From an archaeon (lineage in GTDB: Archaea; Nanobdellota; Nanobdellia; Woesearchaeales; GW2011-AR4): DNA of 35,212 nt. Shown here piece by piece: positions 1 to 9,882 of this stretch (its first letter is position 1; each line of letters starts with the position of its first letter). The notes beneath the pieces were generated by a model that saw only the letters and a program-made list of their open reading frames with translations, was not told the DNA's origin and made no database searches. The stretch lies in NCBI GenBank assembly GCA_002688925.1, contig NZEC01000016.1:1-35212 (forward strand), read 5' to 3'. The position numbers were made by a program, and so were the translations under genes.

Positions 1-164
1 AGAAATGCTGAAATAGAAAATTTAGGGCTGCTTTTAACTATAGTTGAAGATGCTTTTATCTTTTTTGTTCTTAGATTTTTTTTTGTTTTATTTTTATTGC
101 TATCAAGAAAATTTTTAGTTATCAATTCCATCAATGTATCTTTAATATTGTCCAAAATAGCCAC
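1..164 (-). CDS. Partial ORF running off the left edge (GTG start at 164, or ATG at about 131); lysine-rich, function unknown
   Basis: Open frame on the minus strand from position 164 to 1: VAILDNIKDTLMELITKNFLDSNKNKTKKNLRTKKIKASSTIVKSSPKFSISAF... Confidence 0.3.
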   Translation of the reverse strand, partial: MAILDNIKDTLMELITKNFLDSNKNKTKKNLRTKKIKASSTIVKSSPKFSISAF

Positions 165-248
165 CCCTAGTTTTGTTGGATATAATATCCAATAGAATAC
201 CTAGCTATTATAAATACTTTTCTATGCTTAAGGATATAATTCCACTAT

Positions 249-824
249 CTAGAATTTCTGCATAATCTCTTTTAAGCCGTTATTTAGCTCAACTGCAATT
301 GCTAAGGCACCATGCTCAGCTAATTTGTAAGAGTCTGCATAAGCCACTACCACAATATCATTTTTATTTAAATCAAATTTATTTTCAATATCCTTAAAAT
401 CCTGTTCCTCGTCAAAGTCAGAAACCTTGAGTTTTCCATCATAATTAAGGATTAATGCACCATCTGCACCGTTTTTTACTGCAACATCCCTCAACACAAT
501 GTGGGATTTGCTTATTATTTTAGGATTTCTTATATCTGCAGCTATCTTTTTTTTATCAGGAAAAACACCAGCTAAATCAATTTCTTTTATATCAATTTTG
601 CTTCTTATTTTTTTGACAATATTATTGCCTTTTTGACTTAAGTAATGCCCTTTTTTATTGGATTCAAGAAAATTATTTTTCTTTAATATGTCCAATATGC
701 TTCTTATTGTGCCTTCTCCAAGATTTAGTGTTTCTGAAAGCTCTGAGCGGCTTACTGGCTTTTCTATTCTCAATAAGCATCTTAACACATCAATTTTTGT
801 GAAGTTTGCTAAATTTCCAACCAT
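249..824 (-). CDS. Winged-helix transcriptional regulator-like protein (DUF4443-like)
   Basis: N-terminal HTH (IDVLRCLLRIEKPVSRSELSETLNLGEGTIRSILDILKKNNFLE) plus C-terminal archaeal-type domain; ATG at 824 preferred over the 890 ORF start. Confidence 0.6.
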   Translation of the reverse strand: MVGNLANFTKIDVLRCLLRIEKPVSRSELSETLNLGEGTIRSILDILKKNNFLESNKKGHYLSQKGNNIVKKIRSKIDIKEIDLAGVFPDKKKIAADIRNPKIISKSHIVLRDVAVKNGADGALILNYDGKLKVSDFDEEQDFKDIENKFDLNKNDIVVVAYADSYKLAEHGALAIAVELNNGLKEIMQKF

Positions 825-914
825 ATCAAGGATTAAATCAAAAGTATATTTAAGTTTTATTATTAGGACTTTAGAAAGTAAAAACAACAAAATATAAAAA
901 CCATCTCTTTCTTA

Positions 915-1457
915 ATGAAATTAATGAAGCCAGAAGTATTTAGACAAATAAAAGAGCAGTATGATAATTTCTACAGGGGGTTATTGAGAAATGGCAAATT
1001 GCCTTTTGGGTCAACAGGAGATGGCTTTTGGGGAAGTGTAGTTGCAGATGAAGTCTATGAAGCATTTAAGAAGATAAATCTGCACAAGCACAAGACTTTC
1101 GTTGATTTAGGCAGCGGAGATGGCAAAGCAGTTTTGATTGCATCATTATTCTGCAAAAGGGCAGTAGGCATTGAAATGGACAATGAACTGTTTAACAAAT
1201 CTCAGGAGATGCAGGAAAAGCTAAATATTTCAAATGCCTTGTTCTATAATAATGATTTTAATGAGCACTCAGTTACTGGCTATGATGTTGTCTTTCTTTA
1301 TCCTGATGAGCCAATGCACAGAGGAATGGAAAAAAAGCTGCTTAGTGAGCTTACTGGAAAATTAGTGCATTACGGGCATCATTTCCATCCTGATCATCTT
1401 TCTAAAGAAGATAGTTTTAATGTGAATGGGACAATGGTTAGTGTCTATACTAGATAA
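915..1457 (+). CDS. Class I SAM-dependent methyltransferase
   Basis: Motif I VDLGSGDGKAVLIASL, followed by GIEMD acidic loop. Confidence 0.7.
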   Translation: MKLMKPEVFRQIKEQYDNFYRGLLRNGKLPFGSTGDGFWGSVVADEVYEAFKKINLHKHKTFVDLGSGDGKAVLIASLFCKRAVGIEMDNELFNKSQEMQEKLNISNALFYNNDFNEHSVTGYDVVFLYPDEPMHRGMEKKLLSELTGKLVHYGHHFHPDHLSKEDSFNVNGTMVSVYTR

Positions 1458-2346
1458 AAACCACCATCCCAATATCTTTCAAAACCTTATCCATTACCTT
1501 AACTTCATTCTTGCTTATTATTTCAATTGTTTTTTTATTATTCAATAACTCAAATAATTCATTTTTGCTTGTGGATATTACGTTTTTGTATTCTAAAATA
1601 TCATCATTTATTTTATAGTCCTGAAACATGAAGATTCCATCATTCTCTGTATATAATACCGGGCATTTTAGCATTTTTTCGAATTTGTTTGCCAGTTCAT
1701 TAGAACGTTTTTTTATGCATTCTAAATTAGATTTAGCAATTTTTATTGAATCTTTGCAGCTGAAATTATGCGGAAAATGGCTTAATAATGTTATATCAAA
1801 GTATCTTACTGCGTAATTTGCATAGAAAGGAAATTTAAATCCTTCTGAATCTTTTAAAGCAGGCAAAATATAATCGTTCTGTATTTTTTGCTGTTTTTCT
1901 TTGTTTTTTATGAAAAAATCAATGCAGCAGTTGGGGTAATTAAGAATCTCTCCTACTGTTTTGTCATCATTGTTATGCTCTGCTATTTTCAATAATCTTG
2001 CTGTGTTTTGGTTTTTTGAGATGTAGATATGATAAAGGCCTGAATGTGGATGATTTAAGTCCACTTTTTTTACTAAGTTTGAAAATCCTCCTTTCTCATT
2101 GTCTGTTATTTTTATTACTTTGAAATCTGATACTTGCAGATGTAAACGCTTACTATTGCAAAATTCCTTTATTTTTTTTAATTCTATTTCGTTTGCATCC
2201 AGCCTTACTGCTTTTTTGAGGTCATTTAACAGATAAAGAATTTCCAGGGATCTTGTGTAATTGCTGAATATTTCCAGTAATTTGTTGAGCATAGAACAGA
2301 ATAAAAAAGATTTAAATAAAATAGTTTCTGTTTTACACTTTATCAT
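1450..2346 (-). CDS. DUF483-like conserved archaeal protein
   Basis: HPHSGLYHIYISKN...LNYPNCCIDFF motif resembling DUF483. Confidence 0.55.
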   Translation of the reverse strand: MIKCKTETILFKSFLFCSMLNKLLEIFSNYTRSLEILYLLNDLKKAVRLDANEIELKKIKEFCNSKRLHLQVSDFKVIKITDNEKGGFSNLVKKVDLNHPHSGLYHIYISKNQNTARLLKIAEHNNDDKTVGEILNYPNCCIDFFIKNKEKQQKIQNDYILPALKDSEGFKFPFYANYAVRYFDITLLSHFPHNFSCKDSIKIAKSNLECIKKRSNELANKFEKMLKCPVLYTENDGIFMFQDYKINDDILEYKNVISTSKNELFELLNNKKTIEIISKNEVKVMDKVLKDIGMVVFI

Positions 2347-2396
2347 TTAAAAATAGTCATAAATGTTTATAAAATAATTAAGATAGGTATAATTAA

Positions 2397-3197
2397 ATGA
2401 AGTTTGATATGCCAAAAAAAGAGCATCCTAATCTGGAGAAGTATGATAGGAGTGATGTAGATACATCCTACAGGTTTGCCAATACCATATATAAGGAAAT
2501 GGGGAGCCTGATAAAGGCAGTTGTGATATTTGGATCGAGCGCAAGGAAAAAAACAACAGCAAAGAGCGATATAGACATTATGGTTGTTATTGATGACCTG
2601 TCAATAAGCATGAATTCTGAGGTTGTTGAAGCGTACAGGGTTATTGTCAACAAGGCTGTTGTAAAAGTTTCCACAAGGCTGCACGTAACAACATTAAGAT
2701 TTACTACATTCTGGGATTACATGAGGAATGGCGACCCAATCGGGATTAATATTCTAAGGGATGGGGTTGCTTTGATAGATTCAGGGTTTTTTGAGCCTTT
2801 GCAGGCCTTATTGAAAAAAGGAAAAGTAAGGCCAACATCTGAAAGCATCTGGACTTATTTTATCAGGGCTCCTAATACACTGCATAACAGCAAATGGCAT
2901 ATTATGCAGGCTACACTGGATTTGTACTGGGCTGTGATAGATTCTGCGCATGCCACTTTGATGAAGCATGGGGAAATTCCTCCAACACCTGAACATGTTG
3001 CTAACTTACTGGAGGATAAGCTTGTAAAGAAAAAGCTGCTTGAGCACAAATATGTGACTATAATGAGGAATTTCTATAATATAATGAAGATGATTACTCA
3101 TAGAGAAATTAAGGAAATAAAAGGCAAGGAGTATGATGAATATTATAGATCGGCTGAGTCTTTTGTCAAAAGGATGAGGGAATTTATTGAAGGGTAG
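2397..3197 (+). CDS. Nucleotidyltransferase (MNT fold) with C-terminal helical HEPN-like region
   Basis: VVIFGSSARKKTTAKSDIDIMVVID = GSx10DxD signature; C-terminal helical region. Confidence 0.75.
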   Translation: MKFDMPKKEHPNLEKYDRSDVDTSYRFANTIYKEMGSLIKAVVIFGSSARKKTTAKSDIDIMVVIDDLSISMNSEVVEAYRVIVNKAVVKVSTRLHVTTLRFTTFWDYMRNGDPIGINILRDGVALIDSGFFEPLQALLKKGKVRPTSESIWTYFIRAPNTLHNSKWHIMQATLDLYWAVIDSAHATLMKHGEIPPTPEHVANLLEDKLVKKKLLEHKYVTIMRNFYNIMKMITHREIKEIKGKEYDEYYRSAESFVKRMREFIEG

Positions 3198-3218
3198 GGT
3201 TTTGTTCTTAAAGGGATT

Positions 3219-4715
3219 TTATGGAATCTTAGGGGCTTTTAGCTCGAATCCTAGCCTATATCCTGGAGGTAATCCTTCATTTAGATTCTTTTTCCAAAAT
3301 TGATTATAAGATGTGTTTAGCATTAAAAGTCCAGGAAGCAGTTTTCCGCTGTTATATTCTGTTGCTGCTCCGCCTGATAAGGTAAAATAGCTAAAATCTT
3401 TATTTGCATTATAGCCAAATCTTGTCACTAGATTATTGGTGTCTCCGCCGCTTAAGATAGTTGTTACAAATTCTTTTTTTCCTCTTTTTATTATTGCATC
3501 AACTAATTGCTTGGATTCTTGTAGGAATCTTTCATCATCTAATGTAGGGGAGCCTTTCATATATATTGTCTTTGACTTAGTGATTTTATTGATAAAACGC
3601 TCTACTGTTTTAGGTCCCTTACCATAAATATTTATTCTGTCTTTATCCGGATGTTCATGAATCTGCTTGGGTGTCATATAATCAACATTTCCATCTAATT
3701 CGACTTTAAAGTCCTTTGGCATGACAAAACTTTTTGGATAATTCCTAATTAATCCAGCAACCTGATTTACAATCTTAGTCGGCACATTTTTTTTGATAAA
3801 ATCTCTTGGATTTTTTCCAAGATCAATTTTTTTATTATTTATTTTAGTGTAACCCATAACGCTGACAATTCCAAGAGCTCCTGCTGCTAATATATTATCA
3901 ACTAATTTATTTTCTAGTGAATATTCCAAATAATCCATATATCCTGAAATTTTAACTCCGCCAAATAAAATAGAATAAGGATGATGGATATCTTTAATTG
4001 ATTCTTTGTTGGATAAGATTTCTTTTATAGTCAATCTGCCTGCAATATGAAGGTGATTGGGAAATCCAACTATAGAGCCCTGCCATCTATGGCTGGTAGA
4101 AAAAGCATCATTCACAAAATAATCAGCATATTTCCCTAATGTTTCCAGATATGAATCTGGAAGAGTTGCAAATTCATGCGGATCTTGAATTTCAATTATT
4201 TCATCAGACAATTTCCTGATGTTGTCGAGCAGGAATATATCACCATTTTTCATATTCTTGATTGTATCTTCTGTTCCAGTACCATAAAAGTGGCCCCTTT
4301 TAAAGATAATATTTCTTTTAAGTATTTTTTTCAATTCTCTTTTATGCGGCTCTAAACTTATGCAATCGGGTTTTCCTGGAGTCCCTTGATGAGAAATAAC
4401 AATAACTTTTGCCCCATAATCTTCTGAAAGTTCTTTAATTGTTTCAGCAGATGCTGCAATTCTATCTAAACCAGTGAGTTCATATTTACCATCTTTTTTT
4501 TCAGGGGGGCTATTTAAATCTGAGCGGACTATTACTGTTTTGCCGCCAAAAACTCTTTTTCCATATTCTATCCTGTATTGCTTTTTATAGTCTGCATTAT
4601 TTATATTCCTAAAATCTGGCTCAGATAAGAAAATTTCTCTCCAGATAATATCGTCAATCGTAAGGTGATTCAGGCCAAGATTTATGTTTTCAAATGTTTC
4701 AGTTTCTATTACCAT
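3219..4715 (-). CDS. pgk: Divergent, long phosphoglycerate kinase
   Basis: VIVRSDLNSP, VISHQGTPGKPD, NDAFSTSHR, ILFGGVKISG, TLSGGAATEYNSGKLLPGL are recognisable PGK motifs; about 100 aa longer than typical. Confidence 0.75.
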   Translation of the reverse strand: MVIETETFENINLGLNHLTIDDIIWREIFLSEPDFRNINNADYKKQYRIEYGKRVFGGKTVIVRSDLNSPPEKKDGKYELTGLDRIAASAETIKELSEDYGAKVIVISHQGTPGKPDCISLEPHKRELKKILKRNIIFKRGHFYGTGTEDTIKNMKNGDIFLLDNIRKLSDEIIEIQDPHEFATLPDSYLETLGKYADYFVNDAFSTSHRWQGSIVGFPNHLHIAGRLTIKEILSNKESIKDIHHPYSILFGGVKISGYMDYLEYSLENKLVDNILAAGALGIVSVMGYTKINNKKIDLGKNPRDFIKKNVPTKIVNQVAGLIRNYPKSFVMPKDFKVELDGNVDYMTPKQIHEHPDKDRINIYGKGPKTVERFINKITKSKTIYMKGSPTLDDERFLQESKQLVDAIIKRGKKEFVTTILSGGDTNNLVTRFGYNANKDFSYFTLSGGAATEYNSGKLLPGLLMLNTSYNQFWKKNLNEGLPPGYRLGFELKAPKIP

Positions 4716-4874
4716 CTTTAACAAGAATAGTAACAAAATCTAACTTTTAAACCTTTCCATTTTGTGCCACTTTATAGTAGAAATAAAATTTTTAATTAGT
4801 ACGATTAAGAGAAAAGTTTAAATATACATCTTGATAACACATATGATAAAAGTTTCATAAAATTTACTATTAAG

Positions 4875-5282
4875 ATGCCTAAAACAATATATCCACCACC
4901 AGATATCAGTTCTTTAATTACAGATAACTTTTCAGAAATTAGTGATCTAAATAAAGAAATAGGAAAAGAAGATCAGATACTAAAACTTCTTAATCAAGCT
5001 AAGCAGGAAATGAAAGATACTTATCAAAAAATGTTATATCCTGAAGGTGCGATAAAGTGGTATAATTTAAAGATAGATGCATTGCATGGGACTTATTTAG
5101 ATTATCATCCTGGAAACGAGATTGGTAGAAGTTCACAAATGCCCTATCAGGGGGCAAAAGTAGAACTTATTTTAAAACTTAGCCTGGAACGATTAAGGTC
5201 TCTTGAAAGTGAAAACGCTGCAAAAGATGCAGCAGAAGACGATTCGCATTTAAAGGCATCTAATGGTCAAGTTAGAAACTAA
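4875..5282 (+). CDS. Hypothetical protein
   Basis: 135-aa ORF in an otherwise non-coding interval with TATA-like tttaaatatac upstream (about 4817-4827). Confidence 0.55.
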   Translation: MPKTIYPPPDISSLITDNFSEISDLNKEIGKEDQILKLLNQAKQEMKDTYQKMLYPEGAIKWYNLKIDALHGTYLDYHPGNEIGRSSQMPYQGAKVELILKLSLERLRSLESENAAKDAAEDDSHLKASNGQVRN

Positions 5283-5341
5283 ATTTCCTATTCTTATGTT
5301 TTTGCAAACATTTAAATAAAAATATAATACAATGGTTTCTG

Positions 5342-6028
5342 ATGAAAAAGACTATTATAATATCGCTTGGAGGCTCTTTAATAGTGCCGGAAGACGTAGA
5401 TTCTAAGTTCCTAAGGAATTTTAAAAAAATAATTGAAAAATACATTAAAAAAGGATATAAGTTTGTGATTTTCTGCGGCGGTGGAAAGACTGCAAGGAAT
5501 TACCAGAAAGCTGTTTCTGAAATTGTTAAATCTGATAATGTTTCTCTGGATTGGATAGGGATAAAAGCAACAGAAATCAATGCATTGCTGATAAAGACAA
5601 TTTTTTCAAAAAATTCTGAAGATGAGATTATCAAAAATCCCTTAAAGAAAATAAAATTTAGAAATAAAATTTTAATTGCTGCTGGATGGAAGCCAGGATG
5701 TTCAACTGATTATGATGCGGTTTTGCTGGCAAAGAACCTTAAAATAAAAACAATAGTTAATATGAGCAATATAGATTATGTTTATAACAAAGATCCTAGA
5801 AAATATAAGGATGCAAAGAAAATAAAAAATATTGAATGGAAAAAATACAGGAAAATCTCAGGGAATAAATGGAAAGCGGGATTAAACCTGCCTTTTGATC
5901 CTGTTGCTTCAAAAGAGGCTGAAAAATCAAAAGTAAATGTTTTTATTATCGGGAAAAATTTAAGGAATTTTGAGAAGTTATTGAATGGAAGGGATTTTAA
6001 GGGGACTGTAATAAAATGCAAACTATAA
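5342..6028 (+). CDS. pyrH: UMP kinase (archaeal amino acid kinase family)
   Basis: TIIISLGGSLIVP, FVIFCGGGKTARNYQ, GWKPGCSTDYDAVLLAK. Confidence 0.85.
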   Translation: MKKTIIISLGGSLIVPEDVDSKFLRNFKKIIEKYIKKGYKFVIFCGGGKTARNYQKAVSEIVKSDNVSLDWIGIKATEINALLIKTIFSKNSEDEIIKNPLKKIKFRNKILIAAGWKPGCSTDYDAVLLAKNLKIKTIVNMSNIDYVYNKDPRKYKDAKKIKNIEWKKYRKISGNKWKAGLNLPFDPVASKEAEKSKVNVFIIGKNLRNFEKLLNGRDFKGTVIKCKL

Positions 6029-6735
6029 AAATATCTGATAGTTCCGGTATAAGGGGCTTAAAAAAAGAGTATAGGCTAAAAAGAGTAAAGATAATTAATA
6101 GGCTTAAGGAATTTGACAGATTCTATAGTGAATCTTGCTCCTGGTTTTTTGAAGACAGGAAGATGGAGTTAAGGGAAGTTGATAAAAGTGATGATGAGAG
6201 GATTTTTGAGGAGCTTTGTTTCTGCATCTTGACTGCCAATGCCAGCGCTGAGATGGGAATGAAGGCTATAGATGCGATAAGGCCTGTTTTAATTAATGGA
6301 AGTGCAGAAGAGATGACTGAAAAACTCAAAGGAATATACCGCTTTAATGTTTTAAGGCCTGCTTATATTGTCCATACAAGAGATTACCTAAATACATTTG
6401 GGTTTAGATTAAAGAAAAAGATAGAGTCTTTTGAGGATATGGAAAAATTAAGGGATTTTTTTGCATTTAATAAAGGGATAAAAGGATTGGGGTATAAGGA
6501 AGCATCTCATTTTCTGAGGAACATTGGATTAAAGGGCTATGCAATATTAGACAAGCATATACTGAATTCTTTGGTTGAATTCAAGGTCATTGATGAGATA
6601 AAAATGCCGATGACTAGGAAAGTTTACAGGGAAATAGAGCAGAAACTTAAATTATTCAGCAATGAAATAGGAATTCCTATGGATGAACTGGATTTGTTGC
6701 TTTGGAGCAGAAGGAATGGGAAGATTATGAAATAG
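6016..6735 (+). CDS. ogg: N-glycosylase/DNA lyase (8-oxoguanine DNA glycosylase, archaeal Ogg2-like)
   Basis: HhH-GPD: KGIKGLGYKEASHFLRNIGLKGYAILDKHIL with the Lys and Asp; start overlaps the pyrH end. Confidence 0.8.
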   Translation: MQTIKISDSSGIRGLKKEYRLKRVKIINRLKEFDRFYSESCSWFFEDRKMELREVDKSDDERIFEELCFCILTANASAEMGMKAIDAIRPVLINGSAEEMTEKLKGIYRFNVLRPAYIVHTRDYLNTFGFRLKKKIESFEDMEKLRDFFAFNKGIKGLGYKEASHFLRNIGLKGYAILDKHILNSLVEFKVIDEIKMPMTRKVYREIEQKLKLFSNEIGIPMDELDLLLWSRRNGKIMK

Positions 6736-6743
6736 GAAAAATA

Positions 6744-7334
6744 CTACTTCTCTTCCAAATAATCAAGAATTTCTTTATGCTTTTCTTCTTCAATTAAATT
6801 ATTTTTTTTCATGTATTCTAATAGCTCTTTTAAGGTTATTAGAGAATGTAATTTGACGTTTTCCTTTGCTAAATTCTCTGAGGCTCCCTGTCCGCGGTCA
6901 AGAACAATGACAGTATCATTTACTATGCCTCCTGAGTGTCTTATGCCGCTAATGAATTTTACTTTTGAATAGCCGTTGGTTGCCATATCGTCAATTAAAA
7001 CAACTTTTTGGTCTTTTTTTAATACTCCTTCAACCATTTCCATCCTGCCGTAGCTTTTTGGCCGTTTTCTTACATAAATCATGGGAATTTTTGACTTTAT
7101 TGAGATTGCTGCTGCCAATGGGATTCCAGCTGTCTCTGCTCCTGCTACAATATCTACTTGAAGTTTCTTTATCAGCTTGCACAGCTCTTCTGTTACAATT
7201 GCCATTGGTTCAGGATAAGAAGGCAATATTCTAAGATCTATATAGATGGGGCTTATTTTTCCTGATGCAAGCTCAAATTTTCCGAACTTTACAACGTTTG
7301 CATCTGCCAATGCTTTTGCTATTTTTTCATTCAT
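6744..7334 (-). CDS. pyrE: Orotate phosphoribosyltransferase
   Basis: VVLIDDMATNGYSK PRPP loop; FELASGKISPIYIDLR. Confidence 0.9.
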   Translation of the reverse strand: MNEKIAKALADANVVKFGKFELASGKISPIYIDLRILPSYPEPMAIVTEELCKLIKKLQVDIVAGAETAGIPLAAAISIKSKIPMIYVRKRPKSYGRMEMVEGVLKKDQKVVLIDDMATNGYSKVKFISGIRHSGGIVNDTVIVLDRGQGASENLAKENVKLHSLITLKELLEYMKKNNLIEEEKHKEILDYLEEK

Positions 7335-8523
7335 TATAATCAACTTCTTTTGCTGCTATCTTATTAATTTTTCCATTTTCAAAGACAATGTTTCCATTAA
7401 CTATTGTAGTTACAGGCCAACCTTTGAGATTCCAAGTATTATAAGGGGACCATTTGCATTTTGTGAATAATTCATCGTTTTTTACTTCTTTTTCCAAGTT
7501 TAAATCTATAATTGTCAAATCTGCATCATAGCCTTCTTTAATAAGGCCTTTATTTTTTATCTTGAAAATTTTTGCAGGGTTTTCACAGCATAATTGGGTT
7601 ATTTTTTTTAATGTTATTTTGTTTTGCTGCATTGCATTTAATAATAAAGGAAGTAAAGTTTCACATCCCGGAACACCAAAGGGATAATTTATTTCCAGTT
7701 TTTCTTCTTTTAGGTGAGGAGCATGATCTGTTGCAATTGTGTCTATAGTTCCATCTGAAATTGCTTTCCATAAGGCATCCTGGTCTTCTTTTGTTTTTAA
7801 TCCTGGCTTCATCTCTGCAAAGCTTTGCAGCTCATTCAGGTCTTTAGCTGTCAAAAACAAATGATGGGGGGTTACTTCTGCAAAGATTCTGTTGTTTTTT
7901 CCTTTTTTTATATAATCGAGCTCTTCTTTTGAGCTTATGTGGCATAAGTACAATTTATTGTTCGATTGTTTTGTCAATTCTATTGTTTTTTGCACATTCT
8001 CGTTTTCTGCATGGACAGCTACCATCTCGCTGTTTAAGAAGATATTTTTTATTGTATTTTCTTTTTCAAGCATAAGATTTCCGGTTGTGGAATCAAGGTA
8101 AACTTTTACTGAAGCGATATTTTTTGCTTTTTTTATCTCTGCTATATTGTCATCGGTAGATCCAAAGTGAAAGCCATAATTTACAAGGCTTTTTTTTGCA
8201 AGCCTTCTTTTTTCATCAAGCCTTTCAAGATTAGTTGTTGCTGGGATTGTGTTTGGCATGTCTAAGATTGTAGTAATGCCTCCGGCTGCTGCAGCCATGC
8301 TTCCTGTGAGAAAATCCTCTTTTTGGGTCAATCCAGGTTCTCTAAAATGAACATGTGAGTCAATTAAACCGGGGATTATTATTTTGTTTTTTGCATCAAT
8401 AGTTTTATCTGATTTTATTTCATGATTTGTCAGTTTTGTTATCTTGTTTTCCTGAATAAAGATGTTTTTATTGGTTATAACTCCGTTTATGCAGATTTTT
8501 CCGTTTTTTATTAATAATGACAT
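7327..8523 (-). CDS. pyrC: Dihydroorotase
   Basis: GLIDSHVHFREPGLTQKEDF, ATDHAPH; likely start MSLLIKNGK at 8523 rather than 8628; overlaps pyrE. Confidence 0.9.
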   Translation of the reverse strand: MSLLIKNGKICINGVITNKNIFIQENKITKLTNHEIKSDKTIDAKNKIIIPGLIDSHVHFREPGLTQKEDFLTGSMAAAAGGITTILDMPNTIPATTNLERLDEKRRLAKKSLVNYGFHFGSTDDNIAEIKKAKNIASVKVYLDSTTGNLMLEKENTIKNIFLNSEMVAVHAENENVQKTIELTKQSNNKLYLCHISSKEELDYIKKGKNNRIFAEVTPHHLFLTAKDLNELQSFAEMKPGLKTKEDQDALWKAISDGTIDTIATDHAPHLKEEKLEINYPFGVPGCETLLPLLLNAMQQNKITLKKITQLCCENPAKIFKIKNKGLIKEGYDADLTIIDLNLEKEVKNDELFTKCKWSPYNTWNLKGWPVTTIVNGNIVFENGKINKIAAKEVDYNE

Positions 8524-8652
8524 TTTGGATTGTTTTTTATTGTGATTAAGATAAACTTTGGGTTTATTAAGTTTTTGTGTAATTAAAAGGTTTTTTAGAT
8601 TAGAAATAATAATTAACTCAAAAACCAAAAACCAAAAGAAAAAATAATTTGT

Positions 8653-9054
8653 TTACCTGTATGACTTTGCTTTCTTTGCTCTTGCCTGTCCGTGCCTGTT
8701 TGGCTTTGCCGGCTCTTTTCTTCTGACATCAGCAACTAATAGATTCCTGTCGTAATTTAAAAATACTTCTTTTAGCTTGGCATTTTTTGAATATTCCAGG
8801 AGGCATTTTGCAATAGCTAGCCTTGATGCATCAGCCTGGGAAGCCATTCCTCCGCCAAAAACATTTACCCTTATATCCACTTTATCTATAAGGTCTTGTG
8901 CTAAAATTAACGGCTCTTTTAATTTTAATCTTGAGATTTTTGGCTCGTAAAAATCCAGAAGCCTGTTGTTTACCTTTACTATGCCTGATCCAGGCTTGAT
9001 TGTTGCACGAGCTATTGCCCTTTTTCTTTTTCCGGAAGCTGTTATTATTTTCAT
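8653..9054 (-). CDS. rps9: 30S ribosomal protein uS9
   Basis: ASGKRKRAIARATIKPGSG; C-terminal KSYR; GGTGG SD upstream of the ATG at 9054. Confidence 0.92.
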   Translation of the reverse strand: MKIITASGKRKRAIARATIKPGSGIVKVNNRLLDFYEPKISRLKLKEPLILAQDLIDKVDIRVNVFGGGMASQADASRLAIAKCLLEYSKNAKLKEVFLNYDRNLLVADVRRKEPAKPNRHGQARAKKAKSYR

Positions 9055-9055
9055 C

Positions 9056-9469
9056 TTATTTTCCACCTATATGTTTACAGATATCTTTCACTGTTATGTA
9101 TTTCAGATTAGGAACTTTTTCAATATTTGCGTTTTTTAATGTTTCAGGTTTCTGGCTTTTCATTTCTTCAGGAATTCCAATGTGGCATTTTATGCTTTTG
9201 AATGCTTTTATTCCTTTATCCTTTTTGTAAGGCAGCATGCCCCTGATAGCTCTTTTGACAAACCTATCGGAGGTTTTTCTTACATGAGGACCTTTGCTGT
9301 GTATGCCTCTTTGCAAAAATTTCCTGTACCTTTCAAAAATGCTTTTTTTGTCTCCTGTTACAACGCAACTTTCGCAATTGACAATGTCTACTTTTTCCCC
9401 GAGCAGCGCTTTTTTTGCGGCATAAGTTCCTACTCTTCCCAATATAAGGTTGTTTGCGTCAATTATCAT
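9056..9469 (-). CDS. rpl13: 50S ribosomal protein uL13
   Basis: MIIDANNLILGRVGTYAAKKALLGEKVDIVNCE. Confidence 0.92.
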   Translation of the reverse strand: MIIDANNLILGRVGTYAAKKALLGEKVDIVNCESCVVTGDKKSIFERYRKFLQRGIHSKGPHVRKTSDRFVKRAIRGMLPYKKDKGIKAFKSIKCHIGIPEEMKSQKPETLKNANIEKVPNLKYITVKDICKHIGGK

Positions 9470-9470
9470 T

Positions 9471-9833
9471 TTATCCTATTATCCTGATTTTTTTCCCATC
9501 CGGCTTTTCTTTGCTTAATTCCAGTAATGGAACTATTTTTGCTCCGGATTTTTCTAATTTATCCAGAGCCTGCTCTGAAAATTGGTAAGCTGAAATTACA
9601 AGCTTATGGTTTAAAATTCCACTGCCTAAAACTTTTCCAGGCACAATTATGGTTTCATTTTCTTTTGTATGCCTGTTTATCCCGGATAAATTAACTATGC
9701 GCCTTTGCCTAGTAGGCTTTTCAAGGTCCAAAGCAATTCTTTTCCACAAGCTTACGGACTGATCATTGCTTCTTTTTTTCAATTCCATTATCAAGTCCTT
9801 AAGCATTGGATTTGTTGAGCCTGTTCGTTTCAT
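9471..9833 (-). CDS. rpl18e: 50S ribosomal protein eL18
   Basis: RIVNLSGINRHTKENETIIVPGKVLGSGILNHKLVISAYQFS; likely start MKRTGSTNP at 9833. Confidence 0.9.
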   Translation of the reverse strand: MKRTGSTNPMLKDLIMELKKRSNDQSVSLWKRIALDLEKPTRQRRIVNLSGINRHTKENETIIVPGKVLGSGILNHKLVISAYQFSEQALDKLEKSGAKIVPLLELSKEKPDGKKIRIIG

Positions 9834-9882
9834 TTTTCTAATGATATTATTTTTATGATTTATTTTAAATTTAGATATTGAA

